Assembly: GCA_023428065.1 (NCBI GenBank) | Contig: JAEYZI010000069.1 | Coordinates: 1 to 64,000, forward strand | Direction of reading: 5' to 3' | DNA: 64,000 nt | Origin: Actinomycetes bacterium | GTDB taxonomy: Bacteria; Actinomycetota; Actinomycetes; Actinomycetales; Microbacteriaceae | Shown: positions 51,390-60,756 of the stretch, one piece after another | How positions within the stretch are numbered: position 1 is the stretch's first letter | Layout: each line of letters begins with the position of its first letter | Program-made: the position numbers and the translations under genes | Notes under the pieces: model-generated | Database searches by the model: none | What the model saw: the letters and a program-made list of their open reading frames with translations, nothing else | What the model was told of the DNA's origin: nothing

Positions 51390-52778
51390 TCAGTCGTGCG
51401 CGCCGCGAGAACGGTACCCGCGACGCGGTTCGAGGCTACCCAATCGCTGAGCCAGGATCTCTCCCCCGCGCGTCGGCTCGAGTCGCCCGTGCGCTCCCTC
51501 GCTCGCGCTCGCACCTGCGGCTCCTTCTGCCGTGCGCCGCAATGCGAGACCCACGAACATGAACGCGACGTAGGTGGGCGGCAGGGCCTCGAGGGACGAC
51601 CCCGTGATGCCCATCCCGAGCACCACGCCCACGGCGCCCACGGCAATCTCCGTCCGCGGGTCGCCTCGCCGAAGGTTCCGGACGACCGCGATCGCGAGGC
51701 CGAGCCACGCGAGACCGCCCAGCAAGCCCCCCTCGACGAGGATCTTCAGGAGGACGTTGTGAGACGTCACGTGCTCCCCGCCTGCGAAGAAGACGCCCAG
51801 TGTGTCTCCGGCGGATCCCGCCCCCCATCCGATGACAGGCGACGACAAGAAGAGGCCGAAGCCTTCTCGGTACCCGTCGAAGCGCCCGAGGAACCGGCGA
51901 TCCGTCGAGAACCCGGCAATCGAATCGACCATCTGCGACACCCCTGGAGCGACGGCATCGATCACCGCGAACACGATCACGCCGAGCAGCAGCAGCGCCG
52001 CCAGCCTCCGGACCACGCGACCGAGGGTTCGAGACGTCAGGATGATCGCACAGATGGCGACGAGAAGCGCCACGTAGGCGGTCCTGACCGCGGTGAGGTA
52101 GACGGCGACGCCCCCCAGCCCGATGGCCAGCGGCGCGCCGATGCGATGTTCCCTGATCCGCACCACGCCCCACACGACCAGGAGGAGTGCGGCGATCGCG
52201 ACGTGGAACGGCCCCGCGAATACACCCTGCAGGCGCTGGATCCCGTCGATGGAACTCGTGTACATATCGGCGGAGCGGACGACGATGGTCTGCTCCCACT
52301 GGGGCGCGAACACATGCAGTGCGATGGAGGCCCCCACGGCGAGTGCGAGCACCTTCACCACGCTCATTTCCACCGCATCGAGCAGAGGGCGAGGGACCGC
52401 CACTCCGAGGACGAGCCCGAAGAGGCAGAACACGGTCTTCCTCAGACCGAGGAGCCCCACGTCGAGACCCGGGATGTTCGGGTGGAACATGAAGAGGAAC
52501 CAGAGCAGGCCGATGACGGTGACCCAGATGACCACCGCCGCTCCCCTGCGGTCGTCGGCGCGCTGAAGAAGCCAGGCCGCATAGCTGCCGACGATCACGA
52601 GCACCTGAACCGTGAGGGCGACCGAGGTCGGCACAACGCTGCCGAACATGATGAGCAGCAGGATCAGGGTCAGCCACCGGGGCGTCGCGTCGCTCCGGCG
52701 GGGCCAGACGAGCCACACGAAGACCAGCGAGACGACCGCTCCCGCGAGAAGCAATCCGGATCCGGTCCCGACGAGCAT
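51390..52778 (-). CDS. O-antigen ligase / Wzy-type polymerase
   Basis: A 462-residue protein with about 11 spans. The Wzy_C/WaaL region is shown by YLTAVRTAYVALLVAI, then SSPVIGWGAGSAG and SHNVLLKILVEGGLLGGLAW, in which the family histidine sits. In a locus with a flippase and glycosyltransferases it most likely polymerises lipid-linked repeat units outside the membrane. The C-terminal cytosolic tail is basic and low complexity. It begins 12 bases after the dehydrogenase gene. Confidence 0.88.
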   Translation of the reverse strand: MLVGTGSGLLLAGAVVSLVFVWLVWPRRSDATPRWLTLILLLIMFGSVVPTSVALTVQVLVIVGSYAAWLLQRADDRRGAAVVIWVTVIGLLWFLFMFHPNIPGLDVGLLGLRKTVFCLFGLVLGVAVPRPLLDAVEMSVVKVLALAVGASIALHVFAPQWEQTIVVRSADMYTSSIDGIQRLQGVFAGPFHVAIAALLLVVWGVVRIREHRIGAPLAIGLGGVAVYLTAVRTAYVALLVAICAIILTSRTLGRVVRRLAALLLLGVIVFAVIDAVAPGVSQMVDSIAGFSTDRRFLGRFDGYREGFGLFLSSPVIGWGAGSAGDTLGVFFAGGEHVTSHNVLLKILVEGGLLGGLAWLGLAIAVVRNLRRGDPRTEIAVGAVGVVLGMGITGSSLEALPPTYVAFMFVGLALRRTAEGAAGASASEGAHGRLEPTRGGEILAQRLGSLEPRRGYRSRGAHD

Positions 52779-52790
52779 CCGAGTGGCCTG

Positions 52791-54050
52791 TCAGTAGCGC
52801 TCGATGCGATCCCCGGGTCGGAGCGCGTCACGGGTGTCGAGCACGTCCACCAGCCCCTCCTGAAGCAGGGACAGGTCGAACACGTCATGATCGGTGACGA
52901 GCACGCATGCGTCCGCCCGGCGGATCGTCGGCTCGTCGAGCTGGACCCGCTCCACACCAGCGGGCCACAGCGCGTCGTCGACGTGAGGGTCGGCACCCAT
53001 CACGGTCGCGCCGAGCTCATGGAGGAGCTCGATGATCCGATGCGCGGGTGCCTCCCGCACGTCGCCCGAGTTCCGCTTGTAGGCGAGTCCCGCGAGGAGG
53101 ATCCGTGACCCGTTCACCGCCATGCGCCGCCCGTTCAGCATGCTCGCCAGACGCTGCACCACGTAGTCGGGCATGTGCTCGTTGACATCGTTGGCGAGCT
53201 CGACGAACCGGAAGGTCTGACCGAGCCGGCGCTTCACCTCCCACGAGAGGAAGCTCGGGTCGACCGGAAGGCAGTGACCTCCCACCCCCGGGCCCGGCGT
53301 GAACGGCATGAAGCCGAACGGCTTGGTGCTCGCCGCCCTGATCGACTCCCAGATGTCCACTCCGAGCTGATGCGCGAAGATCGCCATCTCGTTCACGAGG
53401 GCGATGTTCACGTGCCGGAACGTGTTCTCGAGAAGCTTGGCGAGTTCGGCCTCGCGGGTGCCGCTCGTCGCGATCGTCGACTCCACGAGGTCGCTGTAGA
53501 ACTCCTCCACACGCGCCAGCGATTCCGCGTCGATTCCCGACACGAGCTTCGGCGTGTTGGTGAGCCTCCAGTGTTTGTTGCCCGGGTCGATGCGTTCGGG
53601 ACTGTAGCCGAGGAAGAAGTCCACGCCCGCGGTCAAGCCGGAGCCGCGCTCGAGCTCGGGGAGGAGGAGTTCCTCGGTCGTGCCGGGGTAGGTGGTGGAC
53701 TCCAGGACGACCGTCGCCCCGCGTGTGAGGTGGGGCGCGAGACTCCTGCCCGCCGATGAGATGAAGGAGAGATCCGGCGTCGCCTCCCGCAGCGGGGTAG
53801 GCACCGCGATGATCGCGACGTCGAAACCGGCAGCGTCCTCATACGAGGTGGTGGGGATCAGTCGCCCCGCTGCGACCTTGTCCCGCACGTCGTCCGAGGT
53901 GATGTCCTCGATGTACGAGCGTCCATCCCTCAGGGCCTCGATGCGCCGCTCGTCGAGGTCGAGGGCGACGACGGTGTGCCCGACCTCCGCGGCGCGAACG
54001 GCGAGCGGCAGACCCACGTAGCCCTGCCCGATGACCACTACTCGTGACAT
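52791..54050 (-). CDS. UDP-GlcNAc-type nucleotide sugar dehydrogenase
   Basis: A 419-residue UDP-glucose/GDP-mannose dehydrogenase family enzyme. The NAD site is VVVIGQGYVGLPLAVRAAEV, and the catalytic cysteine lies in PGVGGHCLPVDPSFL (about residue 253). The C-terminal block LLAGLAYKRNSGDVREAP is typical. The WbpA-like GHCLPVDP pattern suggests oxidation of UDP-N-acetylhexosamine to the uronate. ATG 54050 is used; a 35-residue extension upstream lacks support. Confidence 0.9.
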   Translation of the reverse strand: MSRVVVIGQGYVGLPLAVRAAEVGHTVVALDLDERRIEALRDGRSYIEDITSDDVRDKVAAGRLIPTTSYEDAAGFDVAIIAVPTPLREATPDLSFISSAGRSLAPHLTRGATVVLESTTYPGTTEELLLPELERGSGLTAGVDFFLGYSPERIDPGNKHWRLTNTPKLVSGIDAESLARVEEFYSDLVESTIATSGTREAELAKLLENTFRHVNIALVNEMAIFAHQLGVDIWESIRAASTKPFGFMPFTPGPGVGGHCLPVDPSFLSWEVKRRLGQTFRFVELANDVNEHMPDYVVQRLASMLNGRRMAVNGSRILLAGLAYKRNSGDVREAPAHRIIELLHELGATVMGADPHVDDALWPAGVERVQLDEPTIRRADACVLVTDHDVFDLSLLQEGLVDVLDTRDALRPGDRIERY

Positions 54051-54078
54051 GCGCACCCTCCTCATCCTGGGTGACAGC

Positions 54079-55299
54079 TCACCCCTGCGCCACCCGCCGA
54101 CGCGCAACACGGCGCAACGCCAGCAACTGCCAACCCAGCACGACCGCCTCCGCAAGGGCCTCGCCGACGAGCGCGCCGAACGTTCCGAGGGCCCGCGCAG
54201 CGACGAGGATCGCCGTCACCCCGACCGCCGCACCCGCGATCGCCGAGTTGCTGACCGAGCCCACCGAACGATAGGCGACGAGCGCGATTCCCCCGACCGC
54301 GCGCGACGCGCACGTGAGGGCGACGACGACGGCGGACATCACGAGAACCTCACCGGGAAGCGCCAGCTCTCCCGCGAACACGATGTGCGCGGCGACGGGA
54401 GCGACGACGATCCAGAGCCCTCCCGCCAGGAGCCCGAGTGCCGCGTTCGCGACGATGGCGATCGTCACCCGGTCGGATCTCTCCCGCGCACGCACGTCGC
54501 GCGTCGCCCAGTGCAGGAACGCGCTGGGGATCGCGGCCAACAGGGCCAGCAGCATCCGCTGGAGGCGCTCGATCGCCGCGAACGTCGCCACCGCGCCAGG
54601 CGCGACGAGCGCGACGAGCGCGACGGGAAGAGCGATGTACACGGCGCTCGCAGCGCGACCGCGGAGGGCGACCATCTGCGCGCGGATGCCGGCCCAGCTG
54701 CGGCGCGCCGTGAGCCGCACGCGCGGATACGGGCGCCCCGTCACAAGGGTGCACGCGACGACCGGAGACAACAGGTTGGCGACCAGCAGGCTCACGCCGT
54801 AGACGATGAGCGGGGCGCCCGCGTGGATCGCCAGGGCGGCAACGCCCGCCGCCGCCAGCTTCGGCGTCGAGTCGGTGAGCAGGATGAGGGCGGGGCGCCC
54901 GATCCCGATGAAGTACCACGACATCGACAACCCGAGCAGCGCACCGGCGACGGCCGTGACCGCCGCCTCGACGGGGAACGCCGGCGCGAGGAGCGCGGCG
55001 ACGAGTCCGGAGAGTGGCACGGTGAGCGGCAGAAGCATCGTCTTGAGCGCGAGGGCGAGGCGGAACGTCGTCACACGCGACCGCTCTCCCGCACGGGCCA
55101 CACGCACGGGCCCGTCGAGCGCCCACCCCAGCTCGCCGAGCACCGAGAGTCCCATCCCCACCGAGAGCCCGACGGCGACCGCCGCCCACCCGTCGAGTCC
55201 GTATCGCTCGGTGACCGCCGGGATGGCGACGAGCGACGCGACGGCCGAGACCACAGGCACGAGCGCGAAGACGGCGATCCTCCCGATGAGCGACCTCAC
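54079..55299 (-). CDS. Polysaccharide flippase-like membrane protein
   Basis: A 406-residue protein with about 12 spans, laid out like Wzx/oligosaccharide flippases (start RSLIGRIAVFALVPVVSAVA; later GLSMSWYFIGIGRPALILLT). It should move undecaprenyl-linked repeat units across the membrane. GTG 55299 overlaps the stop of the upstream glycosyltransferase (GTGA), which fixes the start; a longer frame to 55461 is rejected. Similarity to a named family is weak at sequence level, but position and topology agree. Confidence 0.82.
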   Translation of the reverse strand: MRSLIGRIAVFALVPVVSAVASLVAIPAVTERYGLDGWAAVAVGLSVGMGLSVLGELGWALDGPVRVARAGERSRVTTFRLALALKTMLLPLTVPLSGLVAALLAPAFPVEAAVTAVAGALLGLSMSWYFIGIGRPALILLTDSTPKLAAAGVAALAIHAGAPLIVYGVSLLVANLLSPVVACTLVTGRPYPRVRLTARRSWAGIRAQMVALRGRAASAVYIALPVALVALVAPGAVATFAAIERLQRMLLALLAAIPSAFLHWATRDVRARERSDRVTIAIVANAALGLLAGGLWIVVAPVAAHIVFAGELALPGEVLVMSAVVVALTCASRAVGGIALVAYRSVGSVSNSAIAGAAVGVTAILVAARALGTFGALVGEALAEAVVLGWQLLALRRVARRRVAQG

Positions 55300-56399
55300 G
55301 GCAACTCCAGACCGAGACCGTCCGTGACCATCCGCCCCACAGCACCGCGGACGACGTCGACGGAAAGCCGTTCCTGCCAGATGCTCCGCAGCCCCGCACC
55401 CGCGCGCGCCAGCCGCTCCTGCGTCCCGGGGCCACCGAGCAGTCGGCCGAGCTGCGACCAATCGTCGACCCGGATGAGGTGCTCGGCGAAGTACTCCTCG
55501 AGCACCGTCGTCGGCGTGGCAGCGATGGGAGTCGACGCGGCGGCCGCGTCGATGGCCTTCGCGGGCAGCTGCAGGTCCGCCGCCGCCGAGGATCGCGACA
55601 TCGGAAGGACTGCCACATCGACCTGGGCGTACGCCTGCGACAGCGGGGTGTCCGGGGCGAGGGTGCGCCAGCGGTCCTCGAATCCCGCGGGCGCCCGCAT
55701 CCCGGCCTGGGCGAACGTCACCAGCTCGAGCGCCGGGTCCCCGCGGAGCGCCGCGACCAGCTCGTCGAAGCCCTTATGAGCGCGCATCGTGCCCATGAAC
55801 CCGATGCGCGTCCGCCCGGATCGCGGCACCCCGGAGACCCCCGCCTCGACGGTGAGATCGGGTCGGGCGTGCGGCACGCGCACCGTCGAAGGAGGCAACC
55901 CCAGGCTCGCTGCGAGCGCGTCGCTCGCGCTCGTGAACGCATCCGCGCGAGCGACGACCGTCTTCTGCGCTCGAGCCACCCGCTCCGGCGAACCGGGACG
56001 CAGCGGATGCAGACGCAGGCGATTGCCCACCCCTTCGGCGACGAACTCACGCGCGAGCCGGATGTCGTGGTCGTCGAAGTCGGCGATCACGGGCACCCGC
56101 GAGTCGAGGCGGCGCACGAGTTCGGCAGCGAAGGGGTACCCCTTGGAGATCCACACGAGCGGCAGCCGACCGGTGGCTGCCTCATCCGACAGGCCCCGCA
56201 CGGCAGGGACGAGGGCAGCCCGCGACATCGGGAAGACAGGGACGCTCGATGACGACGCGCCGGGCCACGTCGCCCGGGCGGGCGGCCCCCAGATCTCGAC
56301 ACGCACGCCATGCGGAGCCACTGCCGCGAGTGTGAGCGCGCGCCCAAGCGCGTTGCTGCTCAATGAGGCAGCGACGACGACGATCCGCTCGACGACCAC
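55296..56399 (-). CDS. GT-B glycosyltransferase (family 4-like)
   Basis: A 367-residue retaining-type glycosyltransferase. The N-terminal domain has VERIVVVAASLSSNALGRAL; the nucleotide-sugar domain begins at RIGFMGTMRAHKGFDELVAA (about residue 198) and contains VAVLPMSRSSAAADLQLPAK, where the donor-contact segment lies. It adds a sugar to the lipid-linked repeat unit; donor unknown. GTG start, 3 bases after the next glycosyltransferase gene. Confidence 0.88.
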   Translation of the reverse strand: MVVERIVVVAASLSSNALGRALTLAAVAPHGVRVEIWGPPARATWPGASSSSVPVFPMSRAALVPAVRGLSDEAATGRLPLVWISKGYPFAAELVRRLDSRVPVIADFDDHDIRLAREFVAEGVGNRLRLHPLRPGSPERVARAQKTVVARADAFTSASDALAASLGLPPSTVRVPHARPDLTVEAGVSGVPRSGRTRIGFMGTMRAHKGFDELVAALRGDPALELVTFAQAGMRAPAGFEDRWRTLAPDTPLSQAYAQVDVAVLPMSRSSAAADLQLPAKAIDAAAASTPIAATPTTVLEEYFAEHLIRVDDWSQLGRLLGGPGTQERLARAGAGLRSIWQERLSVDVVRGAVGRMVTDGLGLELP

Positions 56400-56402
56400 G
56401 CG

Positions 56403-57494
56403 CTACACCGCGCCGAGACGCCGCAGCATCTCGCCCGCCTTCCATCCCCACGTCGCCTCAGCGGGAAGACTCGGCTCGACACGCGGTACCCGACCCCGCC
56501 CCGCGGCGATCCGCGTGAGCGCGGCGACGTGCTCGCCGGGCGCCACGACATCCACCCCGCCGAGACCGCGCCTGCCGGCCCCGATGATCGGAGTCGTCAC
56601 CACCGGCAGCCCCGCGGCGTGGTACTCGTAGATCTTGATCGCGTCGCCCCCGACCTCCCCTGTCCCCACCCGGTGGGGCACCCATCCGATATCGAAGGTC
56701 GTGAGGAGCTCCGGGATGCGGGGGTACGGGACGTCTCCGAGAAGGGTGACGTTCGGGATGCGGCCGAGGGAACGGTAGCCCCGATCGAGGACCGGCCCGG
56801 CGAGGACGAAGCTCCAGTCCGGGAGCTCCCCGGCCACCTGGGCGATGAGCTGAGCGTCGACGCGCTTGCCGATCTTGCCGATGTACCCCACCGTCAGGGG
56901 GCCCTCCGCCCGTGACACCGGGGTGAACCTCTCGGGGTCGCATCCATTGGGCATGAGCACCGCGTCCGACCGCCCGTGTCGCTCGGCGAGCGCGAGGGTC
57001 GCCTCCGAGTTGGCGAACACGACATCCGCACGCTCGAATGCCTGCCGGTAGGCGCGGGCGACGTCATCGCGGATGGACGCGAACGCGTGGTGCACCGTCC
57101 AGTCGTCGAGCAGGTCGAACGCGACTCGTCGATCGCCGAGCAACTCGGAGGGTGCCGTGAAGACGAACGGGTTCCAGACCACCGTGGGACCGTCGACCTC
57201 GACGAGGGGGTACCGCCTCGCGGAGGTGACCCACCAGCGCTTGAGGTCCGTGGGGCGTGGGAGGCGCCAGACATCGGTATCCACGGCCTGCGTGCCCTCC
57301 GCGACCGCGTCCCGTGGATACCGGGTCGCGAGGGGGAAGGGCTCCGGGCGGGAGACCACGACGACCTTGCCTCCCGTCAGCCGGGGGAACCATTCGATGA
57401 GATGACCGTCCCGAGTCCGATACCCCTCCGAGGCGAGCTTGCGCTGGCCGTGCATCGGGAAGGCGAGAACCGTCTCCGCCGTGCGCTCACTCAC
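56403..57494 (-). CDS. Glycosyltransferase (GT-B fold)
   Basis: A 363-residue glycosyltransferase. N-terminal part: FPMHGQRKLASEGYRTRDGH and AFDLLDDWTVHHAFASI, the latter typical of GT1/GT4 enzymes of capsule loci. C-terminal donor domain: VGYIGKIGKRVDAQLI (about residue 203) and GGDAIKIYEYHAAGLPVV, the donor-phosphate motif. Its GTG overlaps the stop of the DUF1972 gene by 8 bases. Confidence 0.88.
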   Translation of the reverse strand: MSERTAETVLAFPMHGQRKLASEGYRTRDGHLIEWFPRLTGGKVVVVSRPEPFPLATRYPRDAVAEGTQAVDTDVWRLPRPTDLKRWWVTSARRYPLVEVDGPTVVWNPFVFTAPSELLGDRRVAFDLLDDWTVHHAFASIRDDVARAYRQAFERADVVFANSEATLALAERHGRSDAVLMPNGCDPERFTPVSRAEGPLTVGYIGKIGKRVDAQLIAQVAGELPDWSFVLAGPVLDRGYRSLGRIPNVTLLGDVPYPRIPELLTTFDIGWVPHRVGTGEVGGDAIKIYEYHAAGLPVVTTPIIGAGRRGLGGVDVVAPGEHVAALTRIAAGRGRVPRVEPSLPAEATWGWKAGEMLRRLGAV

Positions 57495-58587
57495 GCAGGA
57501 GCCCCCTCAGCTCGGATTCGTATGACCGGGCGACATCCTCCCAGGTGTAGCGCGCGACCGCGCGGGCACGGGCCCGCTCGCGCAGGATCGCCCGCTCGTT
57601 CGCGTCGGCCATGAGGTCGAGCACGCCGCCGGCGATCGAGGACGGGTCGTCGTCGACGTACCGGCCCGCGTCGGCGAGCACCTCCCTGTTGTACGGAGTA
57701 TCGCGCGCCACGGTCGGCGCCCCGAGCGCCATCGCCTGGACGAGCGCCGGATTGGTTCCGCCGACGGAGTGCCCGTGGAAGTAGACGCCCGCGTGCTGCC
57801 AGAGCGCGTGCAGGAGCGCGTCGTCGTCGATCTGCCCCAGCCACGTGACATCCGGGCGCTCGCGGGCGAGCGTCTCGGCCGCCTCGTCGAGAGGCCCGCC
57901 GTACCCGCTCGAGCCGACGATCACGACGGGGTGCTGTCGGGAGATCCGCTCGACCGCCTCGAAGAACTCCGCGGCCGAGTTCTCGGGCACGAGTCGCGCG
58001 ACGTAGAGAACATACGAGCCGGAGCGCAGACCCTCGGGAACCGGGAGCCTCTCCTCGACGACGTCGCCGCCGTAGGGGATGAACGCGCCGTCTCGACCGA
58101 ACTCGGCGAGCCAACGCCGTCCGATCTCCTCCGAGTCCACGACGAGACGGGTCGCGTGGCGAGCCGTGAGACGGGCGCCACGATGGAAGACCGACTTGGC
58201 GAGCGACCCCCACTTGGCGCGCTCCCATTCGATCCCGTCGACATTGACGAGCGTGGGGATCCGCGCCTGCCGCAGGATCGGCAACCAGTAGCCGTTCGCC
58301 ACGTTCATCACGAGTGCGACATCCGGTCTGCGCCGTCGCGCGTGGAAGGTGGACGACAGACCGTAGGAGAGAGTGCTGAAGGACTTGACCTCGAGGCCGA
58401 GCGTCTCGATCGCCTCGACCCGCTCGTCCCGCGTGACGTCGTCCTGCCGCGTCGCGCCGCGTCGCCCGTAGACCGTGACGGACCAGCCGTTGTCGACGAG
58501 GTACGGAGCGATTCGACGAACGGCGGTCTCGAACCCCCCGTAGTAGCTCGGATAGCCTCGCGTGCCGAGGATCGCCACCGAGGGCAC
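57487..58587 (-). CDS. DUF1972-type glycosyltransferase
   Basis: A 366-residue enzyme. The N-terminal DUF1972 domain is diagnostic: VAILGTRGYPSYYGGFETAV, then VNVDGIEWERAKWG. The second Rossmann domain has LYVARLVPENSAAEFFEAVE and the donor loop GVYFHGHSVGGTNPALVQAM. Characterised relatives are rhamnosyl- or related sugar transferases. It is the first gene of the seven-gene EPS operon running to 49584. Confidence 0.91.
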   Translation of the reverse strand: MPSVAILGTRGYPSYYGGFETAVRRIAPYLVDNGWSVTVYGRRGATRQDDVTRDERVEAIETLGLEVKSFSTLSYGLSSTFHARRRRPDVALVMNVANGYWLPILRQARIPTLVNVDGIEWERAKWGSLAKSVFHRGARLTARHATRLVVDSEEIGRRWLAEFGRDGAFIPYGGDVVEERLPVPEGLRSGSYVLYVARLVPENSAAEFFEAVERISRQHPVVIVGSSGYGGPLDEAAETLARERPDVTWLGQIDDDALLHALWQHAGVYFHGHSVGGTNPALVQAMALGAPTVARDTPYNREVLADAGRYVDDDPSSIAGGVLDLMADANERAILRERARARAVARYTWEDVARSYESELRGLLRE

Positions 58588-58740
58588 TCAGGTCCCGCTT
58601 CCGGCGCACGCCCGCGCCCGGTGTTGCTGCATCGACTACCCCCACCGCATCCTGACTCCGTCAGCGTAGTTCGAGACCTCTCGCACACCGCCGCAATCCG
58701 CCTGAATCGGCGGGTCAATATCGGCACCCCGCTACGTAGC
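58588..58740. promoter_or_regulatory. Divergent regulatory region of the EPS locus
   Basis: 153 bases between the EPS operon (-) and the FrhB-like gene (+). It holds CTGAC-TCC-GTCAG at about 58652 and CCGCC-TGAATC-GGCGG at about 58697, plus TACGTA just before ATG 58741. No confident -35/-10 pair is seen for the long operon. Confidence 0.35.
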
Positions 58741-60126
58741 ATGATGCACGTGCACGCGTTCGAGAACGTCCTGGCCCGCGGCATGTGCGTCGGGTGTGGA
58801 GCATGCGCCGTGCGCACCGACGGGAAGGTGTCGGTGTCGCTCGGTCGCTTCGGCATGCACCAGGCGGATGCGACGGGCGCCGACACCGCGACGCTCCGCG
58901 ACGCCGGACGCGTGTGCCCCTTCAGCGACGAATCCGAGAACGAAGACGTGCTGGCCGCCGAACGCTGGCCCGAACTGCCGGTCGACGAGCGCGTCGGCCG
59001 CTGGCGCGACGTCTGGGCCGGTCGCATCGCCGACGACGACCGGCTGCCGTCGAGCAGCTCCGGCGGGCTGACCACCTGGCTGCTCGACGCCCTGCTCGCC
59101 CACGGCGAGATCGACGGCGTCGTGCACGTCGGGCGCGCCCCCGAGGGGCACTTCCAGTACGAGGTGTCGCACGGCCGGGAGGAGACCGACCGGCGGCGCA
59201 AGTCGCGGTACACCTCGGTGAGCTTCGCCGAGGTGCTCACGAGCCTCCGCGAGAGCGACGGGCGCTACGCGTTCGTCGGCGTGCCCTGCTTCGTGCGGGC
59301 GGCCCGGCTCGTGGCGCGAGAAGACCCCGCCATCCGCGAACGCCTCACGCTGTACGTCGGCCTCGTCTGCGGGCACCTCAAGACCCGATACTTCGCCGAG
59401 TCCCTCGCGTGGCAGGCCGGCATCCCGCCCGAGGATCTCGAGGCGGCCGACTTCCGCGTGAAGGTGCCCGGCCGACCGGCGAGCGCCTACGCCTTCGAGG
59501 CGACGCGGCGATCGACGGGCGCCGAGGAGTTGCTCCCCATGCGGGAAGCCCTCGACGGCAACTGGGGCTACGCGGCGTTCCAGCCGCAAGCGTGCGACTT
59601 CTGCGACGACGTCTTCGCCGAGACCGCCGACGTCGCCCTCGGCGACGCGTGGCTGCCCGAGTACACGCCCGACTGGCGCGGCACGAACGTCGTCGTGAGC
59701 CGCGACGAGCGCGTCTCCGAGATCCTGCGCGAAGGCGCGGCGCTCGGAAGCATCCACCTCGAGACGCTCACGCCCGAACGGGCCGCCCAGTCCCAGGGCG
59801 GCAACTACCGCCACCGCCGTGACGGCCTCCGCGTGCGACTCGCCGACGACATCGACGCGGGGCTCTCGGTGCCGCGCAAGCGCGTCGAGCCCGGCCGCGA
59901 CCACGTCGAACCCCGGCGCGTGGCGCTCATCCGCCAGCGGCGCCGGATGTCGGCGGCGAGCCTCGTGTGGTTCGAGCGCGCACGAGAGCTCGGCGACTTC
60001 GAGACCTACGCGCGGCCCATGCGCGCCGCGATCGCCAGGTACCACCGCATCGAGTCGTCGCTGTGGCGCCGGCTCGTGCGCCGCCTTCGCGGCGCGGCGC
60101 GGCGCGTGGCCTCACTGCGCGCGTGA
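58741..60126 (+). CDS. Coenzyme F420 hydrogenase/dehydrogenase beta-subunit (FrhB) family protein
   Basis: A 461-residue protein with N-terminal FrhB_FdhB and C-terminal domains. Four cysteines at 16, 19, 22 (MCVGCGAC) and 59 (RVCPF) could hold a 4Fe-4S cluster, and CDFCDD near residue 286 is another pair. SSGGLTTWLLDALLAHGEID, VGVPCFVRAARL and DVALGDAWLPEYTP are family blocks. Members in polysaccharide loci are thought to reduce a sugar or its donor, perhaps using flavin or F420H2. ATG 58741 or 58744 may be used. It overlaps the phosphatase gene tail by 15 bases. Confidence 0.9.
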   Translation: MMHVHAFENVLARGMCVGCGACAVRTDGKVSVSLGRFGMHQADATGADTATLRDAGRVCPFSDESENEDVLAAERWPELPVDERVGRWRDVWAGRIADDDRLPSSSSGGLTTWLLDALLAHGEIDGVVHVGRAPEGHFQYEVSHGREETDRRRKSRYTSVSFAEVLTSLRESDGRYAFVGVPCFVRAARLVAREDPAIRERLTLYVGLVCGHLKTRYFAESLAWQAGIPPEDLEAADFRVKVPGRPASAYAFEATRRSTGAEELLPMREALDGNWGYAAFQPQACDFCDDVFAETADVALGDAWLPEYTPDWRGTNVVVSRDERVSEILREGAALGSIHLETLTPERAAQSQGGNYRHRRDGLRVRLADDIDAGLSVPRKRVEPGRDHVEPRRVALIRQRRRMSAASLVWFERARELGDFETYARPMRAAIARYHRIESSLWRRLVRRLRGAARRVASLRA

Positions 60127-60741
60127 CGCGGAGAGTCCTCCGAGGTCGATGAGCGCGTCGGCCGCGGTCGTCACCGCGGTCATCACCTGGGATGCCGTGC
60201 GCGCGTGCGCCTCCGTCGGCCGCCCGAAGGGGTCGGGCACCTCGTCGGACTCCGCCTCCACGGGAAGAGCGAGACCCCGGCGGGCGGCGACCTCCGGCAC
60301 GAGGGAGCGCAGCCGCGACGCGGGGGCGAGCGACGCATCGCCCGGCTCCGCCTGGCCCGAATCGCGCAGGTCGGCGAGCAGGCGCGCGAACTCCGGCAGC
60401 GTGAACGCGTAGCGGCTCGCTCGCGGCACGAGGCGCACCGCCGCGGCCCGGTGCGCGAGCTCCATCGTGAGCACGAGATCCGCATCCTCCACCATGGCCG
60501 CGTCGAGCCTACGCGCCACGTGGCCGGAGGGGTTGCCGCCGTAACCGATGGTCTGCGCCGCGGCCTCCGCGTCCATCGGCTCGCCCACGAGCGCCGCGGT
60601 GCCCGCACTCGACACCTCCACCGCATCCGCGAGACCCCGCCGCGCGAACTCGGCCGCGAGCAGGCGCTCCGCCTGCGGCGAGCGGCACACGTTGCCCGTG
60701 CACACCACGAGGATGCGGAACGGGCTCACGGGGTTCGTCAT
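60112..60741 (-). CDS. Low molecular weight protein-tyrosine phosphatase
   Basis: A 209-residue phosphatase. The active-site P-loop is CTGNVCRS, with nucleophile Cys14 and Arg20; the general acid is in VPDPFGRP. It should dephosphorylate the BY-kinase tail encoded just upstream, forming the usual kinase/phosphatase switch of EPS production. An insert of about 40 residues (LADLRDSGQAEPGDASLAPA) makes it longer than the usual 150-residue enzymes. It lies 15 bases after the kinase gene. Confidence 0.93.
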   Translation of the reverse strand: MTNPVSPFRILVVCTGNVCRSPQAERLLAAEFARRGLADAVEVSSAGTAALVGEPMDAEAAAQTIGYGGNPSGHVARRLDAAMVEDADLVLTMELAHRAAAVRLVPRASRYAFTLPEFARLLADLRDSGQAEPGDASLAPASRLRSLVPEVAARRGLALPVEAESDEVPDPFGRPTEAHARTASQVMTAVTTAADALIDLGGLSASRAQ

Positions 60742-60756
60742 CGGCCGGCTCGACCC

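Noticed and set aside
49167..53108. Very long open frame (over 1,300 codons) on the + strand opposite the EPS genes
   Set aside because: It is antisense to well-recognised genes (DUF4012, polymerase, dehydrogenase). It is Arg/His/Asp-rich without domains, and is produced by high GC at third positions.
51390..58587. EPS glycosyltransferase block as a recently acquired island
   Set aside because: No flanking integrase, tRNA junction or direct repeats are seen and codon use remains GC-rich; slightly more relaxed third positions are not enough.
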